DNA from: an uncultured Anaerolineaceae bacterium
GTDB lineage: Bacteria > Chloroflexota > Anaerolineae > Anaerolineales > Anaerolineaceae
NCBI GenBank assembly: GCA_938020565.1
Contig: CALIHP010000071.1
Location: 1-35,414 of the forward strand
Length of the DNA: 35,414 nucleotides
Reading direction: 5' to 3'
Shown here in pieces: positions 27,124 to 34,374 of this stretch. The translations under genes and the position numbers were made by a program. The notes below the pieces were generated by a model, which saw only the letters and a program-made list of their open reading frames with translations, had not been told where the DNA came from and ran no database searches. Numbering within the stretch: the first letter of the stretch is position 1; the number at the start of each line of letters is the position of its first letter.

Positions 27124-27145
27124 AAAAAATGATCCCGTCAGGGAT
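27124..27145 (-). terminator. Putative rho-independent terminator after nadD
   Basis: On the minus strand ATCCC-TGAC-GGGAT forms a 5-bp stem with a 4-nt loop, followed after two bases by six T. It begins about 19 nt after the nadD stop. The stem is short, so the terminator is probably modest. A second small palindrome (AGGAAA-G-TTTCCT, 27152-27164) lies next to it at the stop codon. Confidence 0.55.
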
Positions 27146-27163
27146 AAAGTGAGGAAAGTTTCC

Positions 27164-27763
27164 TTACCGATATAAACGCCATTCCTCAATCCGCGCCGCG
27201 ACGCTGCCACGGACATAATAGCGGTAATGCCGTCCGGCGCGAACGCGCGCACGGATCTCCGTCGACGATATTTCCAGCAGCGGCGCGTCGACAGGAAGGA
27301 GCTTTTCAGTCAGCGCCGGAAAACGGGCGAAAAGCGCATCCGTCTCCGACCGCTCCCCAGGCCGCGCCATGACCCCCAGCCCGTCGATCGCCGCAACGAT
27401 CCGATCCGGCTCATACCACCCGAATAAATCGTTCAGCGAATCCTGCCCAATCAGGCAGAACAGCTCGTCGCGAGCATATTTCGCCCGCAGGATCTCCAGC
27501 GTATCGGCGGTATAATGCGGTCCCGGACGCTCGTTCTCAATCGTCGAGACCTCGAAACGCGGCTCTCCGCAAATCGCCGCGCGAACCAGCTCTGCCCGCT
27601 GCTGAAACGGCGTCGTCGCCCGATCAGCTTTATGCGGCGGGAGCGGCGCAACCATCCAGAGAACCGTATCCAGCGCCAGCTGATCCGCGGCCTCCGCCGC
27701 CAGGATCATATGCCCCAGATGCGGCGGGTCAAACGTCCCGCCGAAAACCCCGATCCGCGCCAT
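27164..27763 (-). CDS. nadD: Nicotinate-nucleotide adenylyltransferase
   Basis: The 199-residue protein carries GGTFDPPHLGH (8-18), the ATP-binding signature of the nucleotidyltransferase superfamily, APLPPHK, and ISSTEIR near the C-terminus. These are the standard NadD landmarks. It makes nicotinate adenine dinucleotide from nicotinate mononucleotide and ATP in the cytoplasm, a late step of NAD synthesis. Length is normal. It begins 5 nt after obg; obg-nadD adjacency is common in bacteria and supports the call. It is the last gene of the gtrA-rsmD-obg-nadD run. Confidence 0.96.
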   Translation of the reverse strand: MARIGVFGGTFDPPHLGHMILAAEAADQLALDTVLWMVAPLPPHKADRATTPFQQRAELVRAAICGEPRFEVSTIENERPGPHYTADTLEILRAKYARDELFCLIGQDSLNDLFGWYEPDRIVAAIDGLGVMARPGERSETDALFARFPALTEKLLPVDAPLLEISSTEIRARVRAGRHYRYYVRGSVAARIEEWRLYR

Positions 27764-27768
27764 CCGCC

Positions 27769-29034
27769 CTAATCAACCCATTCCAATTCAAACGCGTCGC
27801 CGATCATGACCGTATCGCCGTTCTCAACCCCCGCCCTGCGGAGCGCGTCCTCGATCCCCAGCGCCGCCAACAGGTTCTGGAAACGACGGACCGATCCGCT
27901 ATGTTCCCAGTAGGTCATCTTCGCCGCACGTTCGATCGAAACCCCGCGGACGACCCAGTCGCCATCCTGATCGCGCGAAATTTCAAACCTGCGCGGATCC
28001 TCCTTCGGAACGTACAGCGGCAGCGCCTCCGGCACGATTTCTTCCGGAACCGACAGCGCCAGCTCATGCAGCCGCCAGAGAACGGCGCGGACGTTTTCGC
28101 CCGTCGCCGCCGAAATCGCGGCCGGCTCGTACCCGCGCGCTTCTAATTCCGCTTTCAGCTCGTCCCATCGCTCGCGCACCTCCGGAAGATCCATCTTATT
28201 CACCGCAACCAGCATCGGCTTTTCCGCCAGCCTGTCGTCAAACAGCGCCATTTCCTGATTAATCTGGTCCAAATCCGCGATCGGGTCCTCCGCCGTCCCG
28301 TCGAGCAGGTGCAGCAGGACTTTCGTCCGCTGAATATGGCGCAAAAACGAATCGCCTAATCCGACGCCCAAATGCGCCCCCTCGATCAGCCCGGGAATAT
28401 CCGATAAAACGAGCGACGTATCTAAATTCAGCTCCGCGACGCCCAGATTCGGTTCCACCGTCGTAAACGGATAATCGGCGATCTTCGGCTTCGCGTTCGT
28501 AACCGCCGCCAGGAACGACGATTTCCCGGCGTTCGGAACGCCGACGATCCCGACGTCCGCGATCAGCTTAAGCTCCAGCTTCAAACGCCGCTCTTCGCAG
28601 GGCGCGCCGCGCTCCGCCGTGCGCGGGACCTGATGCGCCGCGGAAACGAAATGCGTATTGCCGCGCCCGCCGCGCCCGCCTTTGGCGACGACGAGCTCCT
28701 GTCCGTCCTGAACCAGATCTCCCAGCAGCTCGTCCGTATCAGCGTCCCGGACGATCGTCCCAGCCGGGACCGGCAGGATCTTCGGCTGCGCCGTTCGGCC
28801 GGTCATGTTATTCTTGCCGCCATTTTCCCCGTCCGCGGCGAAGAACCTCCGAACGTGCCGATACGGCGTCAGCGTGTTCAGCTTCCGGTCAGCTTTCAGC
28901 ACGACGTCGCCGCCATGGCCCCCGTCGCCGCCGTCAGGGCCCCCGCGCGCGACGAATTTTTCGCGATGAAAATGCATCATCCCGTCGCCGCCCTTTCCCG
29001 AACGGACAAAAATCTCAGTCTCGTCTACAAACAT
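27769..29034 (-). CDS. obg: Obg family GTPase
   Basis: The 421-residue protein has the Gly-rich Obg fold (GKGGDGMMHFHREKF, GGPDGGDGGHGG; about 1-158). A GTPase domain follows, with GVPNAGKSS (165-173), the DIPGLIEGA switch region and NKMD for guanine recognition, and then a C-terminal OCT domain of about 70 residues. Obg binds the 50S subunit and takes part in ribosome assembly and stress signalling. All motifs are intact and the length is normal. It starts 9 nt after rsmD, and GGTGG lies just before the ATG. Confidence 0.97.
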   Translation of the reverse strand: MFVDETEIFVRSGKGGDGMMHFHREKFVARGGPDGGDGGHGGDVVLKADRKLNTLTPYRHVRRFFAADGENGGKNNMTGRTAQPKILPVPAGTIVRDADTDELLGDLVQDGQELVVAKGGRGGRGNTHFVSAAHQVPRTAERGAPCEERRLKLELKLIADVGIVGVPNAGKSSFLAAVTNAKPKIADYPFTTVEPNLGVAELNLDTSLVLSDIPGLIEGAHLGVGLGDSFLRHIQRTKVLLHLLDGTAEDPIADLDQINQEMALFDDRLAEKPMLVAVNKMDLPEVRERWDELKAELEARGYEPAAISAATGENVRAVLWRLHELALSVPEEIVPEALPLYVPKEDPRRFEISRDQDGDWVVRGVSIERAAKMTYWEHSGSVRRFQNLLAALGIEDALRRAGVENGDTVMIGDAFELEWVD

Positions 29035-29043
29035 GATCCACCG

Positions 29044-29661
29044 TTACCCTTCCGACGCGGACGGACCGCCGTCCGTTCCCTCGCCCTCCGCTTCCGGCAG
29101 GACGCCCTTCCGGCAAAAAAACATCAGCAGCGTCGATCCGTATTTCCGCTCGTCAAACCGCTCAAAGCAGTTCAACGCCAGCTCTTCCCGCTCGACCGGA
29201 TGAATTTGAACGATAATCCAACCGTCGTCGCTCAGCCAAGCGTCGTTATCGTCAAGGATTCGCATCGCCCGCTGCCACATCTGCTGATACTGCGGCGGGG
29301 CGATATAAATATACTCGAACGAACGATCCGGAATCGAGCGGAGATAGCTGAACGCGTCGCCCTGGATAACCTTCGCCTTTTTCTCCATCCGCGTCAGCCG
29401 GACGTTCTCCTGAAGCGTCGCCTGAGCGGCGCGGTTCGCCTCGCAGAATCGCACGGCCGACGCGCCGCGGCTCGCGGCCTCCAGACCGATCGACCCCGTC
29501 CCGCCGAAGACGTCGAAAAAAGCCGTATCGACGATATCGCCGCCGATGATATTAAAAACCGACTCCTTGACGCGGTCGGTCACCGGGCGGGTGCTGTCTC
29601 CCGGAACCGGTTTCAAAATCATGCCTTTCGCTTCGCCGCCAATAATCCTCGGATTGCTCAT
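29044..29661 (-). CDS. rsmD: 16S rRNA (guanine-966-N2) methyltransferase
   Basis: The 205-residue protein matches RsmD: RIIGGEAKG at the N-terminus, STRPVTDRVKESVFNII, and the SAM-binding motif DVFGGTGSIGLEA (50-62). RsmD methylates G966 of 16S rRNA during 30S assembly. The catalytic motif IV, usually DPPY or a close variant, reads APPQY (121-125); the leading acidic residue is replaced by Ala. This may be a lineage-specific form. The C-terminal tail of about 20 residues is acidic and Gly-rich. The gene sits 9 nt after the GtrA stop and 9 nt before obg. Confidence 0.9.
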   Translation of the reverse strand: MSNPRIIGGEAKGMILKPVPGDSTRPVTDRVKESVFNIIGGDIVDTAFFDVFGGTGSIGLEAASRGASAVRFCEANRAAQATLQENVRLTRMEKKAKVIQGDAFSYLRSIPDRSFEYIYIAPPQYQQMWQRAMRILDDNDAWLSDDGWIIVQIHPVEREELALNCFERFDERKYGSTLLMFFCRKGVLPEAEGEGTDGGPSASEG

Positions 29662-29670
29662 GCGTCCCGT

Positions 29671-30132
29671 CTACTTAACGTCGTTATATGTCCAGAATCG
29701 ATTCGCCAGGAAATTCCAGATCAGAACGATCACAATCGCGATCACCAGCGTCAGGTTATGCCCCACGGTTTCCGCTCGGATCGGGAACCCGGACGGAACG
29801 ACCGCCGCGCTGAGCCGCAGGATCGGCGTCTCGATCGTCAGGAAAAGCAGGTAACGGATCCCCAGCCCGACCAGGCTGACCAGAACGAATTGAACGAGCT
29901 TCTGCGCCAGCGGCTTCTCCCGGGAATCCGGATATGCCCAGAAATGGTTCCAGAGAAAATTCGATAAAACCGCGACGATAAAGGAAACCGTACTCGCCGC
30001 GCGTGAATTCATCGCCAGAAAGCGCATGCAGAGGTTCATGACGCCAAAGTCGACGACCGCGCCGATCACCCCCACCGTACAGAATTTCAGGAACCGGTTT
30101 CGCTCAACCGGGTTTCTCACAAAATCAATCAT
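29671..30132 (-). CDS. GtrA family membrane protein
   Basis: The 153-residue protein has four membrane spans and the typical GtrA pattern: FLKFCTVGVIGAVVDFGVMN at the first span, NFLWNHFWAYPD after the second pair and WNFLANRFWTYND at the C-terminus. GtrA proteins take part in moving polyprenyl-linked sugars (for example undecaprenyl-phosphate glucose) across the cytoplasmic membrane. The protein is small, complete and typical in length. It heads the gtrA-rsmD-obg-nadD run. The 128-nt gap upstream holds a TACAAT on the minus strand but no convincing -35 box. Confidence 0.92.
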   Translation of the reverse strand: MIDFVRNPVERNRFLKFCTVGVIGAVVDFGVMNLCMRFLAMNSRAASTVSFIVAVLSNFLWNHFWAYPDSREKPLAQKLVQFVLVSLVGLGIRYLLFLTIETPILRLSAAVVPSGFPIRAETVGHNLTLVIAIVIVLIWNFLANRFWTYNDVK

Positions 30133-30260
30133 GCTCTTCTACGACCTATCTTTTCTTTTTATTCCAGTGTGAATTGTAACCGACGGAAATTTCGGCTCCG
30201 CGTTCCTTTCGGGAAAGAAACCAGCGCCGCCAGGAGCGCACCGCATTCACGCCAACCTGA

Positions 30261-31217
30261 TTACAGTCGCATCGCCGCTTCGAAATACGGAATCGTCCGC
30301 AGCAGTCCCTCCCGCAGCGCGACCATCGGCTCCCAGCCCAGAATCTCCCGCGCGCGGGTAATATCCGGCCGGCGGTTCTGCGGATCGCCGCTGACGCGAA
30401 GATCCGGCTTCATGACGATCCCCGCCGGATTCCCGGTCAGCTCATTAATCACCTCCGCCAGCTCGATCATCGTATTCTCGACCGGATTCCCGACGTTGAC
30501 CGGTTCATGCTCCTCCGACATTAACAGGCGGATAAAGCCCTCGACCGTATCCGACACGAAGCAGAAGCTGCGCGTCTGCAAACCGTCGCCGTAAACCGTC
30601 AGCGGCTCCCTGCGGAGCGCCTGCTGAATAAAATTCGGAACGACGCGCCCGTCGTCCAGCCGCATCCTCGTCCCATACGTATTAAAAATACGGACGATCC
30701 GCGTATCTAACCCATGGTACCGATGATAAGCCATCGTCAACGCCTCGGAAAATCGTTTCGCCTCGTCGTAAACCGAACGGATCCCGACCGGGTTGACGTT
30801 TCCGTTATAATTTTCGGGCTGCGGATGAACCATGGGCTTCCCGTAAATCTCCGACGTCGACGCCATGAAAAACCGTGCATTATTCGCCTTGGCGACGCCG
30901 AGCGCGTTATGCGTCCCGATCGATCCAACTTTCATCGTCTGAATCGGCAGGTTGGTATATCCATATGGCGAGAGCGGATTCGGGCTGGCCGGCGACGCCA
31001 GGTGCATCACCGCGTCCAGCTTCCCCGGAACGAAGATATAATTCGAAACGTCATGCCGGATGAACGAGAACTTTTCGTTCGACGCCAGATGCGCCAGGTT
31101 CGCGGGGTTCCCGGTAATAAAGTTATCCATTCCGACAACCTCGTGCCCCTCCTGGAGGAGCCGATCGCATAAATGGCTGCCTAAAAATCCCGCTGCGCCC
31201 GTCACTAAAATTCGCAT
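30261..31217 (-). CDS. UDP-glucuronate decarboxylase (UDP-xylose synthase)
   Basis: The 318-residue protein is an extended SDR with GAAGFLG (7-13), STSEIYG near 120, HPQPENYNGNVNP and YDEAKR (Y150, K154). The combination of the HPQ-x-E-x-Y-x-G-x-VNP segment with YDEAKR is characteristic of UDP-xylose synthases, which oxidise and decarboxylate UDP-glucuronate in the cytoplasm. GGAGG lies 7 nt before the ATG at 31217; a TTG one codon earlier is less likely. It follows the lipoprotein gene after 29 nt. The product would supply UDP-xylose or a 4-keto-pentose for surface glycans. Confidence 0.9.
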   Translation of the reverse strand: MRILVTGAAGFLGSHLCDRLLQEGHEVVGMDNFITGNPANLAHLASNEKFSFIRHDVSNYIFVPGKLDAVMHLASPASPNPLSPYGYTNLPIQTMKVGSIGTHNALGVAKANNARFFMASTSEIYGKPMVHPQPENYNGNVNPVGIRSVYDEAKRFSEALTMAYHRYHGLDTRIVRIFNTYGTRMRLDDGRVVPNFIQQALRREPLTVYGDGLQTRSFCFVSDTVEGFIRLLMSEEHEPVNVGNPVENTMIELAEVINELTGNPAGIVMKPDLRVSGDPQNRRPDITRAREILGWEPMVALREGLLRTIPYFEAAMRL

Positions 31218-31246
31218 CAATCTTCCTCCGCCGTTCTTCCCGAACG

Positions 31247-32890
31247 CTATTTCCAGATTATTTTATCAATCGTCCGGTCGATTGTAATCTGATTATAAAT
31301 CCCGGTAAACGGATTCACCAGCCAAATATTACCATCATGCAGGAAAGCGAGCCAGGTCTCGCTTCGGTTATCGCCGGGAGCCCAGGCGAGCCGCTGCGGC
31401 TCGACGCCGATCGCGCCTTCGGACGGATAAACGACGCGCGCGTTCGTCCCGTCTAAGTCCGCGACCGCGATCCGGTAGCGGCTTGTTTCCGACTGAAGCG
31501 GATTAACCGCCGTCAGGTAAGCGAGCGAATACGTCTGATCCGAAAACCGCGGCGAGATCGCCGGCTCGCTGAAAAGCCCGGTCCGCGAAATCAGCGGCGT
31601 TAACGTACCCGTTTCGAAATCGTATCGTCCGAGATTGAAATCGCTCGGATCGAACGTCCGGCGCGCGCCGCCGATATCGCCCTGATACGTAAAAACGAGC
31701 GTCGCGCCGTCGTCCGAAAGGCTGACGCCCGGGAGCCAGGCCCAGTCAGAACGGGAAACGCCGTATGGCTGAACGCGGATCAGGGCGGTCGACTCGCCGC
31801 TGAGCCGGTCGATCCGGTCGATCCGATCGCCATGAACCGCGATAACGAGACGCCCATCGGCGGAAACCTCGTACGTCGTCCCCCAGCGGTCCGCCGCCAG
31901 CCCCGATCCGGACGAGTCCGCCTCCTGCGCCGGGAACGCGACGTCGTCCGCGAGGATCATCCCGGTATCGCTGACCGTTCTGAGCTGCAGGTCGTTATTC
32001 GCCCGCCAGCCCGGCGCTTCCTCTACAGGCGTTACCGTCGAATACAGGATGCGCAGATTCTCCCCCGGGAGCCATTTGGCGAAATGCACCACGTTTTCAA
32101 TCCGCAGCGAAACCGGCTCGTTCGTCCAGTTTTCAACGTCCATCATCCAAAGCGAATTGATTTCCTCGCCCCGGCCTTCACGGCTGAAAAGGAGCCGCCG
32201 CCCGTTCTCGGATAAATCCAGGATCCGTCCGTCCGCGTCCCCGCCGGTATAGAGCGGGATCCGCGTCCCTGTCGTCTCGGTCATCATCCATAAATTCCCG
32301 TTCGACAGGTAAATCAGCTTTCCGGGGATCCGGATCGGCGCTAAATCCGATTTCACCCCGACCATCAGGATTTCCGGCATGGCTGCTTCGAGAACGACGC
32401 GACTGACGACGGATTCAGAGCGAAAAACGTCGTCAGCATAAACCTTTCGTTTCGTGACCCGCGCCGCGCCGTTTCGGCCATACTGGAGAATATACGTCTC
32501 GCCCTCCGCGACCGCTTCGCTGCGGATGATTTGACTCTCGAACGGAATCGTCTCATCCGCCGTCGTTTCCTCGCTGCGAACGATCGCGATATGAACCGTC
32601 GTATCCTCGTTAACGAGCCGGTTCAGCCCCGGTTCGAACTCATCCTCCGGTTCGGTCGGAACTCCAAGCGCCCGAACCGCCTCGCGAACGGTCAGCCCGC
32701 ACGGAACGCGTCCTTCGACGAGCTGTTCCCCGCGTTCGACGCGAATCCGAACGGTCTTCTCCGGCGCAGCAGGGAAACACCCGACCATCATCAGCGCAAT
32801 CAGAGCAGCGCTCAGTCTTAACAACAAAGCTCCGGCCCGTCCGGGCCGAAACTTTGCATACAGGCGAAAAAGAAAGCCTCCGCCGCGCAT
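31247..32890 (-). CDS. Lipoprotein with G5-like and TolB-like propeller domains
   Basis: The 547-residue protein has a lipoprotein signal: a basic N-terminus, a hydrophobic run and MVGC with Cys38 as the likely lipidation site. Residues about 45-105 resemble a DUF348 (ubiquitin-like) domain. Residues about 110-165 (ETIPFESQIIRSEAVAEG, then ILQYGRNGAARVTKRKVY) look like a G5 domain, a sugar- or wall-binding module. The rest is a TolB-like beta-propeller with blades such as ILDLSENGRRLLFSREG, EVSADGRLVIAV and VSLSDDGATLVFTY. No enzymatic motif is seen. I infer an envelope-anchored binding protein. It starts 14 nt after the preceding gene and precedes the UDP-xylose synthase gene. Confidence 0.83.
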   Translation of the reverse strand: MRGGGFLFRLYAKFRPGRAGALLLRLSAALIALMMVGCFPAAPEKTVRIRVERGEQLVEGRVPCGLTVREAVRALGVPTEPEDEFEPGLNRLVNEDTTVHIAIVRSEETTADETIPFESQIIRSEAVAEGETYILQYGRNGAARVTKRKVYADDVFRSESVVSRVVLEAAMPEILMVGVKSDLAPIRIPGKLIYLSNGNLWMMTETTGTRIPLYTGGDADGRILDLSENGRRLLFSREGRGEEINSLWMMDVENWTNEPVSLRIENVVHFAKWLPGENLRILYSTVTPVEEAPGWRANNDLQLRTVSDTGMILADDVAFPAQEADSSGSGLAADRWGTTYEVSADGRLVIAVHGDRIDRIDRLSGESTALIRVQPYGVSRSDWAWLPGVSLSDDGATLVFTYQGDIGGARRTFDPSDFNLGRYDFETGTLTPLISRTGLFSEPAISPRFSDQTYSLAYLTAVNPLQSETSRYRIAVADLDGTNARVVYPSEGAIGVEPQRLAWAPGDNRSETWLAFLHDGNIWLVNPFTGIYNQITIDRTIDKIIWK

Positions 32891-32904
32891 CGCGATCGCG
32901 ATCC

Positions 32905-33492
32905 TTACCTACGCGTTCCTTCGATTATAACGCCGTCTTCCGTCGTCTCGATCTTCGTCAGCGCAACGTTATTCTGAATCAGGTTGACCCCGTACATATT
33001 GAAATAGTTCGCGATCGCCAGGTTGACGTCCGAAATCGGGATGCTGATAATCGGAACGTCGAGATCGAGAAGTTCGAACGAAGGCTGGCCATTTTCCAGC
33101 GTCAGCGCGCCCGCGGCCTTAACGGTCAGCTTGAGGAAACCGTATCCGGCTTTGACCGAAAGATGCACGTTGCTTTCTCCGTCCCGAAACGGCGTGAAAT
33201 CGACTTTCGGATCGGAAACCGATAAATCGAGCTGGACGTACGATCGAAGCAGCGCTTTGATCTGCGGCTCGTACTTTCTGAGCGCCTCTTCCGCGGCCTG
33301 ATTCAGCGTTTCTTCCGGGAACGTATATGAAAACGGGGAACCGCCCGGGAGCGCCTCGAACTGCTGAACCGTCTGAATCAGGATGTCTATCGCCGGGGTC
33401 GCCGACTGCGCCGCCGCGCCCGGGACGGCCGTTCCCAAGAAAAGGAACGCCGCCGCTAAAAAAATAGGTAAAATTTGTTTGAACGTTTTCAT
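32905..33492 (-). CDS. Small secreted protein of unknown function
   Basis: The 195-residue protein has a signal peptide (MKTFKQILPIFLAAAFLFLG, cleavage near GAAAQS). The mature part of about 165 residues alternates short beta-like segments (VQLDLSVSDPKVDF, LTLENGQPSFELLDLDVPI) with a helix at the start, a pattern seen in lipid-binding or DUF2993-like proteins; I do not claim a family. The start at 33492 has AGGAG 11 nt upstream; a longer form starting at 33534 would overlap the inverted repeat at 33521-33553. It is first in the run ending with the UDP-xylose synthase gene. Confidence 0.72.
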   Translation of the reverse strand: MKTFKQILPIFLAAAFLFLGTAVPGAAAQSATPAIDILIQTVQQFEALPGGSPFSYTFPEETLNQAAEEALRKYEPQIKALLRSYVQLDLSVSDPKVDFTPFRDGESNVHLSVKAGYGFLKLTVKAAGALTLENGQPSFELLDLDVPIISIPISDVNLAIANYFNMYGVNLIQNNVALTKIETTEDGVIIEGTRR

Positions 33493-33520
33493 GCGTCTGA
33501 TTTCTCCTATATAATTAAGT

Positions 33521-33553
33521 AGGATTTTCATCATCGTATCTACCGAAAATCCT
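33521..33553. repeat. Inverted repeat between divergent genes
   Basis: A perfect 9-bp inverted repeat, AGGATTTTC (33521-33529) and GAAAATCCT (33545-33553) separated by 15 bp, lies between the secreted-protein gene (minus) and scpB (plus). A TATAAT on the minus strand (33559-33564) lies next to it. It could be an operator serving one or both genes or a hairpin in the 5' leader of the minus-strand transcript. There is no T-run, so it is not a terminator. Confidence 0.5.
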
Positions 33554-33566
33554 TTATCATTATAGC

Positions 33567-34127
33567 ATGGCTGAAACGAAACGACTTATGACAGAAATAA
33601 ATCTTACAAATCTTGAAGCGATCCTGTTCGCCGCCGCGCACCCGGTCCAGACCGCGCAGCTGGCGCTCGTCTTCGCGCTTCCGCCCGCCAGGGTCCGGGA
33701 GCTTCTCGATCGATACGCCGAATCGCTCGAAGAGAACCGACGCGGGCTCCGTCTCCTTCGTCAGGACGACGCTGTTCAGCTCATGACCGCGCCGGAAGCC
33801 GCCCCGGCGGTCGAAGCCTTCCTGGGAATTGAAGCCGCGCAGAAGCTGACCCGCGCAGCGGTCGAAGTCCTGACGATCGTCGCCTACAAGCAGCCGATCA
33901 CGCGCCCCGGTATCGAAGCCGTCCGCGGCGTCAACAGCGATTCCGTCGTCCGCTCGCTCCAGTCGCGCGGACTGATCGAAGAGGCCGGCCGCGCCGACAC
34001 GCCCGGCCGCCCGCTCCTCTACGCGACGACCGCCGAGTTCCTGCGCTATTTCGGACTGTCGTCAATCGAGGATCTCCCGCCGTATGAGGTCATTATCGAA
34101 GACGAAATCAACGTATTGAAAGAGTAA
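33567..34127 (+). CDS. scpB: Segregation and condensation protein B
   Basis: The 186-residue protein has the ScpB layout of two winged-helix domains: NLEAILFAAAHPV at the start, VEVLTIVAYKQPITRPGIEAVRGVNSD in the middle and RGLIEEAGRADTPGRPLLYATT with FLRYFGL towards the end. ScpB joins ScpA and SMC in the condensin complex that compacts and segregates chromosomes. Length is normal. scpA is not next to it; the upstream gene is divergent. No good ribosome site precedes the ATG at 33567 or the ATG at 33588, so the start is uncertain by seven codons. The order scpB - rluB is common. Confidence 0.94.
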   Translation: MAETKRLMTEINLTNLEAILFAAAHPVQTAQLALVFALPPARVRELLDRYAESLEENRRGLRLLRQDDAVQLMTAPEAAPAVEAFLGIEAAQKLTRAAVEVLTIVAYKQPITRPGIEAVRGVNSDSVVRSLQSRGLIEEAGRADTPGRPLLYATTAEFLRYFGLSSIEDLPPYEVIIEDEINVLKE

Positions 34128-34181
34128 ACGGCTGTTTTCACGTCGTCAAAGCCAATCCATGGATCGAACGCCGGACCTGAG

Positions 34182-34187
34182 TATAAT
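34182..34187 (+). promoter_or_regulatory. Possible -10 box in the scpB-rluB gap
   Basis: The plus strand has GTATAATTAA, a consensus TATAAT, 188 nt before the rluB start. The -35 position holds only a weak match (TGGATC). The 247-nt gap between scpB and rluB (34128-34374) contains no gene that I can support. Confidence 0.3.
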
Positions 34188-34374
34188 TAATCGGCGAATC
34201 GTTCAAAAACCGTTTTCCACGAGCCTTCAAGAGCGTGCCGACGGCGTGCAGGATCCGCCATGAAATCGAAAGCGAACCGCTCCGCCGGGAACGCGGGCGT
34301 CGGAAGACGCGCTTTCCCCGAAAAACCCGAAAGCAGGCGCGATTATCAGAAACCAGAATTGAAAGCATCTATAA

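Noticed and set aside
7289..33018. Octamer GCGATCGC at 7289, 7541, 9590, 10578, 32892 and 33011 as a HIP1-like repeated palindrome
   Set aside because: Six copies in about 30 kb is somewhat more than base composition predicts, but most lie in coding DNA with frequent GCG and ATC codons, which explains them without a special function.
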